A stretch of 64,000 nucleotides of DNA from positions 62,001 to 126,000 of the forward strand of contig JABANP010000115.1 of the NCBI GenBank assembly GCA_013115135.1, written 5' to 3'. The DNA is from Perkinsus olseni. Lineage: Eukaryota; Perkinsozoa; Perkinsida; Perkinsidae. Under the pieces are notes generated by a model, which saw only the letters and a list, made by a program, of their open reading frames with translations, was not told the DNA's origin and did no database searches. Shown here one piece after another: positions 37,471 through 49,915 of the stretch. Within the stretch, counting starts at the first letter, position 1, and each line of letters opens with the position of its first letter. The position numbers were made by a program, and so were the translations under genes.

Positions 37471-38827
37471 AGGCGGGGTGCATTGCAGAAGAGGGGACTT
37501 CGGGCGTAGCTGCGCCCAACACCGATTCAGTATCGCAGTTCAAAGAACCTTGGACATTAGGGCCTTGCAGAGCATGCGGATAGGACTTGTGTAATCATAC
37601 ACTATATGATCATGAAGTCTAGTCGGGTTGTCCGCTGCATACTCTTGGGCCTCCTCTACTCCCTCCTCGACGCGAAGGATCATCCTTCAAGGATTCACCG
37701 GTTCTCTGGAGATGCGGCTACCTCGGTAAACGCGGTGACCAGATATCACCTGGCAGATATCAACCGCGTAGTGGTAACTGCGAAAGACCACTTGCAAATA
37801 CTTCGTTTTCGCGGTCACCACAGAGCGGTTATCGCGCTCAACCCCGGTTACCGACAAACGCGGCAGCTTGTTTGTCACACAATATTACAGTATACCACTA
37901 CTGTAATATTGGACGGACAGGGATAGCTGTCCCAACACAGGGACAGGCTACCACTAGTAGCGGTCAACTACGTTGTTTCAATCGCTGGTAAACGCACACT
38001 CAGAGGGCTGTCAACATTTGCAATGCATCACTCGAGTACCCTGTCTTTCGCGATCCCTCTGCAACACGAACTCTGGGTATGAGCGGACACTAGCCCACAG
38101 TCGGCCAGTCAGAGAATTTGTCTGAATTGGCCGCATAACTGCGAATTTGTACGTCTTCGCCTTGGCGGGATAGGTGTGAGTTTCGCCTAGTGATTCGGGT
38201 TCACGTTTGAGTGAGTGTGAGCCTATCAGCATGACAGGGAACGCACGTGTTCGCTTGGACGAACCTACGTACAGTGAGCAAGGGCGCACAAAGAGCGAGG
38301 TGTCTACGCAGCAGCCATGGAGGTTTGTTGTCGCTATAGTTCACGAGTATCGTAGAGACCTCCTGACCGAATGAGATACAGTAGTTCGATCGACTTCGCG
38401 CTGGCGGGCCAACTGCAGGACGTGCAGTGCACGTAGAGTGAATGCACATGCTCCTGGCTCAGAAGCCAAGACATGAGTCCTGATGCAGAATCACAGCGTC
38501 TCAGAGTCCCGATTCGACCTCGGCTCCGTGCAACTTCACGGCCTGAAGTTGAGGACTTTCTGTGCGGGGTGAAGCGGTGTCACCGTCTGTACGCAGCGCA
38601 CGAGCCCCTGTCACCAGATGCACGCGTGCACTCCCATCTCTGCACTATGAAGATGTGTGCGACGAGTTGATGGCGAGTCAGGCTGCCTGCCAGACTGGCA
38701 GTCTGGATGATTAATTGCTATAGTTTCTTGCACTGCAGTGGTTGATAGGCCTCGGCTGATACAGACTGAGGTGGCCGGATTGAGTAGCTAGGGTGCCTTT
38801 CACTTTTCTGTGGGACTGTTTGTAGCA

Positions 38828-40318
38828 ATGACAGAATCTTCCCCTCTCGCGAGGTATCGCACCGAGGCCCTGGCGAGTCCTCAACCACTACATGGCGATG
38901 GTCGGCTACGAGGCTGCCCTCTATCTACCATCATGGTGGATCGCTCTTTCCTTCGTGACTGCGACAGCCGAAGTGATGCGTTCGAGGCCTCGGTGCCAGT
39001 CGATTCCATTGACTTTTTCTTGAGCCACTCTTGGTCTGCTAGTGGTTTTTGGAAACAATTGACTATTTATATCTGCTTTAGCACCTCTTCCACTTGCAAA
39101 CTCATGTTTGTGTCATCTGTAATAGGAGCATATTTATTTTTCTCTCACGGTGTTACGGGGACGCCCTTCAAGCTCCTTGTACTTGGTGTTGGTGGTGTAT
39201 CTTTTCTCATTGGCCTCTTCGTTATTCCACTTCTTAAGCATCGCAATACAATGGTATTCCTCGACAAATGCTGCATATCACAGAAGGACCCGGTTGCCAA
39301 GAAATACGGTATATCGAAGCTGGCCGACTATCTCCGAGTATCAAATAAGCTCTTAATTCTCTGGTCTCCCGATTATCTTGATCGTCTTTGGTGTGTTTAC
39401 GAGCTGGCCGTCTTCCTCCAGAAGCATGACGAAAAAGATGTGGTTTTGGTCAATCTGAACCACATCAAGCTCTGTGTGTCATTTATGCTTCTGCAGCTTC
39501 TCATTATCCTCACGCTGTGCCTCCAGCTGTACTATAAGTCATTGCAGAACGTCTATATCGGATATCTCTCGGGACTGGTGACAAGTCTCTTAATAGGACG
39601 CGAAACCTTCACTTGCAGCAAAGAATGGCAAAAGTTCTGTTCTAGAGTGAGGCGTTTCAACGTTCGCGAAGCTAAGTGCACATCCTCGGCGGACTACTAC
39701 ACCCTGAAGCAGCTCATTACCGATATGTACGGCTCAGAGGCGAAATTCGCGGCGGTCGTGAGGTGTCTGTGGTTGGGTGGAGGCAAAGAGAAGCGGTTTC
39801 CCACTTGGCTGTTCTCTGGGGCTTCCTTGAGAATTATGTGTGCACCTTACATTCCCCTCATCGTGGCGTGTGCTGTGGACTCTATCATCAGCACAACCAT
39901 AGGGCTGGCGTCGCCTATGGTGCCGACTTATTCTCAGGGTGAAGCCCCTTGGGTACCACCGAGCAGAACACTCGCGATACTCTGGGCAGCACGTCTTTCC
40001 ATCTTTCCAACAACAATGATGTGCCTTCGTGCTCCTTTCATGCTACTCGTTGGACACGAATTGGCGACACGTTGGGGCTCTCAAAAAGTTGGCGAATGGC
40101 GCCTGGTTGTAGCCTTTGCAATGTGCTTTGGCGCGTACAACCTTCTAACCCAGCTTGTGTGCGGTTTGCGGATGTTTCATCACCCCCTCAGCACAGCCAC
40201 ACTGAAGGGATTTACGGATGAGGCGCTTCTCTGGGTGAGCGGCTTTGTTGCTCTAACTGTCGTATCGTTTCTTTTACGACGATCATATGCATATCACCTT
40301 CCGAAGGATTTGTCTTAA
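38828..40318 (+). CDS. TIR-like multipass membrane protein
   Basis: A single exon of 496 residues. I chose the ATG at 38828; in-frame GTG at 38810 is upstream. Residues 59-69 (DSIDFFLSHSW) and 141-150 (TMVFLDKCCI) and 174-197 (KLLILWSPDYLDRLWCVYEL) form a split TIR-like fold. WCVYEL at 188-193 aligns with the WCLxEL motif of plant TIR domains, whose Glu is catalytic for NAD cleavage (E192 here). Hydrophobic segments lie at about 77-106, 112-136 (between the two TIR strands), 216-237, 243-257, and several more after residue 340. This arrangement, a TIR-like core with an inserted membrane hairpin, is common in dinoflagellate and perkinsid predicted proteins with no assigned role. A signalling or NAD-related function is inference. 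It lies alone in repeat-rich DNA and has no intron, unlike the housekeeping genes. Confidence 0.8.
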   Translation: MTESSPLARYRTEALASPQPLHGDGRLRGCPLSTIMVDRSFLRDCDSRSDAFEASVPVDSIDFFLSHSWSASGFWKQLTIYICFSTSSTCKLMFVSSVIGAYLFFSHGVTGTPFKLLVLGVGGVSFLIGLFVIPLLKHRNTMVFLDKCCISQKDPVAKKYGISKLADYLRVSNKLLILWSPDYLDRLWCVYELAVFLQKHDEKDVVLVNLNHIKLCVSFMLLQLLIILTLCLQLYYKSLQNVYIGYLSGLVTSLLIGRETFTCSKEWQKFCSRVRRFNVREAKCTSSADYYTLKQLITDMYGSEAKFAAVVRCLWLGGGKEKRFPTWLFSGASLRIMCAPYIPLIVACAVDSIISTTIGLASPMVPTYSQGEAPWVPPSRTLAILWAARLSIFPTTMMCLRAPFMLLVGHELATRWGSQKVGEWRLVVAFAMCFGAYNLLTQLVCGLRMFHHPLSTATLKGFTDEALLWVSGFVALTVVSFLLRRSYAYHLPKDLS

Positions 40319-40515
40319 ATTTTTCCTGTACATCTCAACTCGACCGATCAGGAAAGTTCCGAGTTCTCATGAGTGGCGAAAACCTTTCTCTGGCTTGCGA
40401 GTATCTCGCAACCACGCAGCATCGGAGTCCGATGAGCACAATATCCGATGATCGGATATTGTATGACGATTTGTCATTGACGAATTGCACGGACCAACTG
40501 GCGAACGGCACACAA

Positions 40516-40700
40516 TCTCGGAAGATTCCCGAGAAATTTTCTGTAGAGATCTCCCAACAAAAGGTCGTGGAAACTGATTTTCGCGCCGCCGCGAGTTCCA
40601 TCACTCTCGATCTCAAGAAAATTCGAGCGCTGGAGACTTCCTATTTTTTACTCCTGCTTCGCGTCGGTTGAGAGGTTAGGTTCACGCTGTTGGCTGAAGC
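40516..40700. repeat. Dispersed repeat R1, copy A
   Basis: Matches 48678-48822 plus 49204-49290 from TCTCGGAAGAT through GAGAAATTTTC, AACTGATTTTCGCGC, GAGCGCT and CTGCTTCGCGTCG to GAGGTTAG. This copy is uninterrupted and so gives the empty-site state for the insertion in copy B. Confidence 0.85.
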
Positions 40701-40701
40701 G

Positions 40702-43700
40702 CATCGGTCGTCACACAAGCGCTGTCTTCGTGGATACGAGCAGATATTGCGCTGAAGCGTGATCGATATATTGAGCTACACGCTCATCGATCATTGAACA
40801 GATGATCTGTCACTGTGACAGTGTGACACTGTCAGTGTCACAGATCGTCTATGGCAGCCTGCCATTGGCAGGTGATGCAGATCCCAGAGGCTGAAAGTAG
40901 TCCGCTCTGCTGGGGACACAGACTATACGCTAGTCTCTCACTAATAGACAGTCGGACGAGCCAACAAGGCTAATAAGACAGGCTAGCCTAGCTCGGCAAT
41001 AGACCTTAGTTTCGCTTTATCGGCGTCGCTCTCGTTACCAGAAACCCGGGATCATTTCGGCGGAATGGCATTCCGGCGGAGTGCATTGCACTATCGCGGA
41101 AGAACAGTCCTCTTCCCAGCGAAGCATCTAGCCTTAAGTACATGTCCTCGAAGGTGAGTATCTGGAAAGCAAACTAGAAGTGCGACACTTGTATCGGCTG
41201 CGCCCCAAAACCATGATCCACAGTACCCCGGATTACAGTAATCTGACTGCCTCGCTACCGCTATTGAACCTATGCCCCGACTGGAAGGCACGCTTCGTAG
41301 AAGCATTCAGCGGTTCACAGAGATTATTATAGAGAAGGACTGTATTTAGGCGCCTCCGAGGATCACCACATACCTAAACGTTACTAGGGAGCTGGAAATA
41401 CTCGCACACATTGACCGGAACAGTGTTGTCAGACAACAACCGAAAGTAACCGTGATATATTTATCATTCCTCAGCCATCAGTATGGCACCAACAGAAGCT
41501 GAACAGTTCTGTAGAGATGATACGTCGTTTTATCGAGAAGAGTTCAAACTTAGCGGCTCTTGAGATGCTGTCACAGCATTGCTGTGTAACACGGCGGGTG
41601 TGTTAGTAGTAACACCCGCACTGGTTGACTCAACAACACCTGGGATGGACTTAGGATTGAGTATAAATTATACTGTATAATGGGAATTAAAGCTTCTTCT
41701 TCTATCCATTTCAGCCGATGGGCTGCAACCGTTTCATGCAGCGAATGATGGGCGGGCGAGATTCGTGCGTGCGCGCGAACAGGGTGACAGCTTCGCCATA
41801 GCTACTCGAAGACTTCGAGTCGAAGTAGGCGACTGCGTCATGTCACCGTGACATTGTCACGAGACGACCATATATTCTCGACAGTCTGAGTTTTGGGTTC
41901 GGCATGGTCTGCCAATGGCTCCAGCCGTTGGAGTCCAGCGTATCGCATCGTTTCACTCGCGCTTAAGTGTTCGACCGTGGTGGCACGAACGGCTCCGTTG
42001 GTCTGAAGTTCAGACTCTGAACTCATTCTGCGCTTTGCACTCGCGTACATGAGCATGCGTGGTAGGTTACGCTTTTGATTATCCAATGTATGGCCTTATT
42101 GCTCAGCTCCTCTCAAGGGTGGTTCTACTATGCTTCGGGACCTGTCTCGTACATCCACGCTATACTGAATTAATCTCGGTCTTATGCCATAACCAAGACG
42201 AATCTTGTCGCATAAGTTGTGCGGCATAAAAGCTGTCTTCTGAGGAGACTCCTGTCGTAGCGTGCATGTGCGTGTAGACCCTGAGCTCTTGGGGGAGCCA
42301 AACGTGTAGTATTATAGTACTTCATACAGAACCACAGATTAGTCATTCCTGGGAGGTGCAGTTTTGGGAGGCAGCCGTTACGGGTGCCCTTCCACGAGAG
42401 ATCTTGGGGAAGGTAAACCCGGGCAGTAAGTTTTGAGTTCTCTTTCTTTCGTTCGTTTTACACGAATCGTTTATATATTCCCAAAATGGATCGGCGCCCA
42501 CGGGAATGGAAAAGACATGATTGGCGCGAGTAAGAACGAGCCGGACATCTCGGAGAATGGAATCTCTTCTGAAGTTCCATCTTTCTTGGGTACTCCGGCG
42601 GAGTAACTCCGTCCATGAAGGTCGTAACCGCTTCACACGATAGTGATTCCCACATGAAAAGCGGAAAGACGCAAGTGGATGAGGCAGCTAGCATGGGGGT
42701 ATACAGCGGGGTGACTTAGCCAGTACCGAGTAACCGCATAGGGGGAGTCTCCCTATACGTCCCCCTGGGGGACGTACGGGTGGGACAGGTTCGATATCCA
42801 CTTAGTACGGGAGAATCCGGTCACCCCCGCCGTTGGCCCGGGGGCAAGAACCAAGAAACGAGATTCTGTTCTTGCGTTTTTGCAAGTTTCCAATAGCAAG
42901 TATCGAATACTTGGACTGTGGTGTTTCGTAATTTACGGATTATAAAGACGCAAGATTAGAACGGCGAGCTTCCAGGTCATATCGGGTGATGAGGCCGAGC
43001 AGTGCTTGGTCTCAGGTTGCATCGCACTGGACCAATGCGACCAGTGCCACTAGTCGAGGCATTTGAAAAAGACAGATTGTGGCTCACAGAGTTTTAAGAT
43101 ACAGTGCGATACGCCCAATGCGAGGATGCGGATGCATTCTGCAAGAACCGCGATTACTGTGAGACTCATATTATGAGTCTCATAATGCGGATTAGAGTTG
43201 TGAGCACGTCTCTTCTCTCTGCACATTTGTGAACCCGAAGGAGTCCTTCGGAAGGACTTAGGAGTAACGAGGAGAATTTTTTCCATATTTTTCAATTGTT
43301 GCCATATTTTTCTCTATTTTTCCATTTTTCCATTTTTCCATCTCCCCCACGATTCTTTCCATCGGCGGCCCCCCCTGGCTGGTGAGCACTTCTGCGGCAG
43401 AAGTGCTCACCACCTATCGATAGGCTCTTCTCCTTTCACTTCCCAGGGTCTTGGAATATCAACAGTTTCTCCAATTTCATCACCCTGGTCATTCATGAAC
43501 CTAGTCTCCGAAGAAGAAATCCCACATCGGTAGAGATCCATGTAGAGTTGAATGCGAGAGTATGTAGCACCCGCTGCCACTTTTTCTTCGACGTTAGCTG
43601 CAGTTGCTGACAGGAGGCTGGTTTAGACCAGCGGACCGCGTGGGCCCGTTCCATTCGCGACGGAGCCACCCAGCAGGAGCACACATTCTACAACTGTACT

Positions 43701-46700
43701 GTGCGAGAGTCAGCGCTGGAGTTCATCCCCACATGATCTAGACACTTTATATCAGGTGGAATAGACAGTCTAGAATATAATATTCTAGTTGGCTAGCATC
43801 TCCATCCACATGGCTGATACTTGAATAGGTGCTGCCACTGGCAGTCTGCCAGTACCGTACTGGCCGTTCACTTCCCGAAGGATTTAGAAATTGAGAGATC
43901 TAGTATTTGTCACCTCACAAGCTACTTATATAAGGTACTTCACGGCCCCTTACAGCTTCTAAGTTACAAGCTCTCACGTAATCTAATAATGGACGTCATG
44001 CCTTGACAGTCACGGGCATGTTCTCGATATCAGCCGGTAAGAGCCATCCCGTTGTCGAAATAATAGGATTGTGAAATACACAATGTGTATGTTGCTCAGG
44101 TATAGATCCTTAAAGCGAGGCTCGACAATGGCACAGGTTGGCCGATCCAAATCTGAGAACTGATCTCCAACACCCTCTCTGTGTCTGGTCTGCCGAAGAT
44201 CAGCACAGAACATTTGGAAGACTCCCGGACTCCTCAGGGATCATCCCTGAGAGCAGAATGAAAAACCGCATGCATACACGCTGTTTATAAACTTCACGCT
44301 TCACCCGAGAATGAGACATCTGTCCTAAGACTTTTCCGGCCTACTGCGTTTACAGCTTGTGTCTGTATGACTCGCAACAGCGATTATTTTGTTTTTCCGT
44401 TCGATGAACAATCTACCATATTACGGTAGATGCCAGAATACAAAGGAAAAGGGAATCAATGGGAGGCTCCCATTGGGAGTCAAGCCTATTAAATGCCGTT
44501 GTACCTCCCACAAACGATAATACTGTATGTGGGTTGAGGCCACGATCCACACCCTATTGAACTGATCCAGTCGTAGCAGACCACGTTTGTACTTCAAATG
44601 TAGCAAGTGCCCTTTAGTCGCGATATGACGCCATTTATTGCTCCCGTCGCTCTGTAGCTCTCTGCAGACATGACAATACCATGGGACAGGAGGCCCAGTC
44701 GATTGACGCCGTCAATCGACCGTCAATTTGACGGGGCATTTGGACGATAACGAAACACTGACGGAAAATCATCTTACTCATCACTGTCTCAAATATTCAT
44801 AGGTGATAACGATATCAACCGCCTCAAATGCAACCTTCGCAGCCTACGCCGAATGTGCACAGGGAGTACCGTCCCCCGGGGACGTTCGGCGTCAAGTCAT
44901 CATCGGCAACACTCGACGCCGTCGAATGTTGCCGATGATCGGCAACACTTTCGTTGATTATAGGCCCGGCAACTTTCGTTCATACGGCAACTTTCGTTGA
45001 TGGTTCTGATGACTCATATAGTCATCCGTCGAGTCGACGGATGAGTGAGGGCTATTCTGTCGTCACTTTCGATTTTGCCATTGCTGGCCACTGGCCCCGC
45101 ACGCCACGATCAGGTACCAGCGCCTTGGCACCTGATTTTGCGTGATCGTAATTTTGCGCTACAACAAAGCACCTTGACTCCTGTTGTCAATTATGGTAAC
45201 CACAATAGACAACAGGTGAGCTCACGTGCTTGGGTCTGTCGGACCGCTGACGACCGAACCTTGAGGCTCCTACCATGACTTGTGTCAGATCATCTCCACT
45301 GGAGAATTTGATTTTCCAGCTCTTCAAGGTCTGCAAGCAGTAGCAGGACGTGCTCTTACCTCTCTTTTCGTCCTCCTCGCGTTTCTCGACGTATTTCTTA
45401 ACTTGACGAGAACACACAGCGAGTCCAGATACTATCTGGCAGGTAGTATTATTGCTTTTGTGACAAAAGTCTTGTCTGCCGACCACCGCGAGAGATACAT
45501 ACCTCCGGACAGGAGGCTCCTGCTGACTTCTTTTGGTTCGAGCTACTAAGATACAAGAATTGAAACACGCGTAAGGGATATGTGAATGACATGCTCTCAC
45601 CAGTTTACTTTGCCATGAAGGCAATGCCTTCCCAGGTGCTCAGTTTTCCACGCCGCTCTTTCAGACGCCTGAAGATATCTGAAGAGAGCGATCAGGAAGG
45701 AGATTCTTTTTTTCCACGGTGTGATTTACGGGAACCGACCACGGAATCCGTGGCACGGACCGGCCGGCCGATCCACGCGGATGGTCACCTCAATTTTCTC
45801 AAGCTCAACCTTTCTCTCATCCGAAGGTTTAAGCCAGTAAATTACTGGCTTAAGTTAAGCCGCTTAACACACATGGTCTGGCACTGCCAGACTGGCAGTA
45901 ATACTGCCAGACCATGTGCAGGATCCTGGGTCCGGAATCACGACTCTTTCCGAAATCAGTTTCACCTATTAAGTATCATGTCTTAGACTTCTGGTTCCAA
46001 CGCAGTCGAATGACTCGATTCGAATGTCCAACGAGCACCTCCTCTTACATCTCATCGAGTCGGTAAACTCCCTGTCGGAGTCTCCATCAGGGAAATGCAA
46101 CCAGGTTCAAAACTGCATTGGAACTTCTCGGGAGGGTAGAGGCCATCTACCTTGAAGGAAACCCTGACAAGGATTCGGTTAAGGCCCTTAACTTAAGGGT
46201 GTTTCACTAAGCTATCATCCCTTAGTGAAACAGGTATGTCTACCGGGTTTAACCCGGCGGGTTACCTTAGTGATATCAGAATCATTCTGCATCCCAGGTG
46301 CTACCATCATCAGGGCCGCTGCTGTGGACTGAGTTTACTATTCTCTGCACGCCCTCAGTGAGCTTTAACACCGGCCCATTGAAACGCTTTATCAAGCTCC
46401 GCGTTTATCCTTTCAATGAAGAGGGTGAGTTTCTCGTCCAGAGAGTCTCTGGCAGAGAGTCCATCTCGGTGTGACCGTCTCTGTGAGACACACGTGGGGG
46501 CTCAACGTGTAGCCCTGCATCATTCACGCAGGGCTACACGGTTTGACCAGTACACTCCGTCAACGTAGTTCACAAGGTATTTCTAGACCTCCACATGTAC
46601 CGGTATGTGGCGAAAGGCAGATGAGATGTCGGACTCTTATGAATGCGCTCTACGGACCTGTAGAGCGGCTCAACAAATCGTGCGGCTCCCCGTCGTTTCT

Positions 46701-47300
46701 TTCTTACCGCTTTCTTGCGTTGGGCGAACTTCCACTGAAGGATAACTATCTCCTGAAATATCACGCACTTACATAACGCCATGCAGTTTGCGACAGGGCG
46801 AGGATTACCTTCGACTTCCTGCGACCTTCTCGGATTAAGACGTAATATGAAGTATCGTCGTTGACGGATTAAGACGTCACGGCTTTAACATCGATGATAT
46901 ATTTCTATGAAGTTTCTCGTGCCTGATAGGATTCATTATACTGAGAACTGTATTCTTTAGCTTGTGTCGTACCTGGTTCCAGGCTTATAGTGGTTACTCA
47001 AGTTGATGTAAGTAGCAGTCGTATTGAAGAATGTACACAAATATTCCAAGCCGTTCACTACCATCAAATTGAAGGGGCTGCATAATATTACGCACAGAAG
47101 TAACTCACCATCGACAGGCTCCACATTAAACATACGGCATGCTTATTGATTGTCTTGCCACTCATATTCTTATGGGTGAGTGCCAACTGTTAGAGTGACA
47201 ACTGGTACATGCTACGGTTCGTACAGACCCTACGAGTAGAATCTACTCTTAGACTACGAGTCGTAGTACAGGTCATGTACATGTCATGATGTCGACATGA
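40702..47300. other. Long gene-poor, palindrome-rich region
   Basis: No supported gene in about 6.6 kb. Strong hairpins include 43381-43411 (15-bp arms, GGTGAGCACTTCTGC), about 42757-42776 (ACGTCCCCCTGGGGGACGT), about 45830-45851 (AAGCCAGTAAATTACTGGCTT), about 45882-45926 (arms ACATGGTCTGGCA), about 46211-46241 (GTTTCACTAAG arms) and 46506-46541 (GTGTAGCCCTGC arms). T-rich tracts lie at 43275-43345. Confidence 0.6.
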
Positions 47301-47778
47301 CATGCTCAGGTGGTACGGGTAGATCCCTCACCTTTCCTTGGCCGCTTCCTTCATAGCGGCTACGACATAGCCTCCCCCAGCGCTCCGCTCACCGGCATGT
47401 CATCGAAAAATACTTCGACCCGTGACGCTGTCCGAAATGAAGTCATCTCAGTCGCTTCCAGCTTGCGGCGTAGGTTGTTCAAAGGTATCGAGGTCGACGC
47501 GGCCTCGGCGAAGTCCTTCTGGGATTCAGCGTTGTAGAATGTCTAACAAAGATTTTCATGGCTCTATGGATTGGCAGCTCCCAATCTGATGAAGAGTACG
47601 AGACAAATTTTTCGTCTAGCCTCCAAAATCAGTCCTACACTCTCCAGATGGGCCCTTGAGAAAGATCCGCCAGTACGTTCTGGATGGACCGCCATTCTTC
47701 CATTACGAACTTCAAGTTGTTGGACACTGCGTCCGCGGGGTTGTCGTCGTTCCACCCTCCACGCGAATTGTGTCACCG

Positions 47779-47833
47779 GTAATAACGCTAGTGAGGCCCA
47801 CTTCATCTGAGAAACAGATGAGCGTATCCAGCT
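47779..47833. repeat. Dispersed 55-bp repeat, copy B
   Basis: Near-identical to 36699-36753. It is followed within 11 bp by a second copy of the TA-flanked MITE end. Confidence 0.85.
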
Positions 47834-47844
47834 GTAGTACTATA

Positions 47845-47918
47845 CACCATTTCCAGACCTACTTAGTAAAACCCCAGAGCAATTTAATAAAGCCCAGAGC
47901 AAATTAGCAAAACCCCAT
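47845..47918. mobile_element. Truncated copy of the TA-flanked MITE (left end only)
   Basis: Starts CACCATTTCCAGACCTACTT after TA (47843-47844) and continues with the same TTAGTAAAACCCC / AGCCCAGAG units as the element at 7350-8001, then stops abruptly before 47920. No right end was found nearby. Confidence 0.85.
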
Positions 47919-48677
47919 ATAGGCTATATGTATGCCATACATTGTATGGGGGTGGAGGATATCATCATCACATTAGCGAGTTGAGACATCAGCAAATTGG
48001 CGGTAGGGTCGCGATGGGTGGATGCAATTGGCGGATAAAGAAGTCATTTTAGCGGCAGGCCTCAAATAAGGAATTCAATTCCGTGAATAAGGCGCACAAT
48101 TTTCGCTGATAAGGACATCAATTTCGGGGGGTCGACTTTAGCCACACCGGAAATTTTCCCGCTGTGATTCGTAGATTGATACAACTGCGCGACAGTGCAT
48201 GACAGTATCACTGTCGTGTGTCTCGTTTTGCCGCTTACTACGCAAAACTTTCGCTCCTCGCGCGAACCTCGCCTACGACTGAATTGACCTCGCCCGTACC
48301 ACTAGAGCCCATACTACCAATCCCCGACCTCACAGAAGATGATTGACGACAGTCAACGCCACAGCAAAGTATGCTTCATTTAACCAACTTCAGCGTACGA
48401 TATACTGTACAGTTAACTTAACTGAGTTAAGATACTCTCACTGGCTCTGCCCATGCTCAACGATAAACCGGCTTCTCCCCCTAACGCTTATTGTGATCTT
48501 CGAGGCCGCATCGGCTGCGTTTGGTACTCTCCATGAGGTGGAGATGAAACACGTCTTGAGGGTGGCCAAGGTTGATTTGAGGTAAAAGATCATCGAACTG
48601 ACATTTCGATCTCGTGTACGTAGATCGGCGAGTTCGCCGTTTGCCGTCCGTTACCATATTTCCCATGGCGGTTGGAG

Positions 48678-49290
48678 TCTCGGAAGATGCCCGAGAAATT
48701 TTCCGGAGAGATCTCCTCCTCCCCCAACAAAGAGGGAGTCGAAAGTTTCCACTGGGAACTGATTTTCGCGCGACCGCAATTTCCCCCAACCCCGATCTTG
48801 AAAATATTTGAGCGCTAGGGACTAGACATGGGCAAAATTCCCGGCCCGCCCGCTGCCCGGGAAGCAGCGGGTGAGTTTTTAAGATTTCCCCGCCGCCCGC
48901 TGTCTAATGCCGGGTTACCCGCTGGCAGCGATCCGCTGCCCTGTCCCGCCCCGCATCCCGTGGACCGCCCGCTGGTCCCCGGGATCGTGGAAGATGATGG
49001 TGTTGCCTTGCTGCTGCCTCGTGACACAAAAAAATCCATTAGCGGTGCACGCATAGCGTGAAAAACGCGCCAACTCTTGGTCAGCCTGCTTCGGGTGCCC
49101 GGCATCCCGGCGGAGGAGCGGGCGGGCCGGGCGGGGAGAGTCTGTCCTGGATAGCGGGCCGGACGGGCCGGGGACGCCAAAACTCGCGCGGGGCCCATGT
49201 CTACTGGGGACTTCCCGGCAGGAAGTTCCCGGACAGCAACTCTCTATTTCTCACGCCTGCTTCGCGTCGATTGGGAGGTTAGATTTAGCC
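48678..49290. repeat. Dispersed repeat R1, copy B, interrupted by a MITE
   Basis: The two halves, 48678-48822 and 49204-49290, match 40516-40700. The 381-bp element described separately separates them. Confidence 0.8.
48823..49203. mobile_element. GC-rich hAT-like MITE, 381 bp
   Basis: Termini are TAGACATGGGC and its inverted copy GCCCATGTCTA. Flanks are CTAGGGAC (48815-48822) and CTGGGGAC (49204-49211), an 8-bp direct repeat with one mismatch. Eight-base duplications and TAG...GGGC ends fit the hAT superfamily. The interior is strongly GC-rich compared with its surroundings and has no transposase. The uninterrupted copy of the host repeat at 40516-40700 supports insertion. Confidence 0.8.
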
Positions 49291-49915
49291 ACGCTAGTAA
49301 GACAGACCCTCACACCGTCTTGATTGAAGTCATGACTCGAGCCCAAGAGCCCGGTTCTTGGGAGACCGTGGCAGGGTGAACAGAGCTCGCTGTGACTGCT
49401 GTAGCAGCGGCGATTCACTGTAGTACAATAGCTGTGCAGGTGGCAGATACCATTGACAGTCCACCGGCTTGACAATCCCGAACGTTTCCACCGTATGAAA
49501 ATGGGCCTGCTGTGACCATGGGTAATGGAGGCAATACCCCCCATAGCATGCCTCGAGGCTGTAGCGGCTGTCCACCCTGCTTCCCGCCTTGGGGGACAAC
49601 CTGCGGACACCGGGTCACGGGGTCTCATATGCCCCCCTTCTACGAATTATTAGAGCATACCAATTTCTTGGCCGTTTCAGGAAATTGCCTGGGGCTAGCG
49701 AATTTCGAAATACCTTCATTATATATGCGTTCCTTCGTAAGTGATAACCCTAAAGACTGAGTTTCAGGATATGAGCTTCAGTAGTTTCCGATAATCGGAA
49801 AAATTGGTATATTCTATTATTCTTATTCTTAGTATTCGTTTGGTAACGAATACTACAAAACGTAATTCGATGGGCCCCACGTGAGGTTTCTGTATCAGCG
49901 TCTTTTACACGTGCG

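Noticed and set aside
42700..43020. Possible 5S rRNA or tRNA around GGTTCGATATCC
   Set aside because: No cloverleaf or 5S secondary structure could be drawn; only a B-box-like string is present.
45280..45549. 89-codon ORF with a hydrophobic stretch
   Set aside because: Isolated, short, with an overlapping longer ORF on the other strand; no support beyond length.
48828..49282. Gly/Pro/Arg-rich ORFs on both strands
   Set aside because: They lie within the GC-rich hAT-like MITE; high G+C alone makes such ORFs open.
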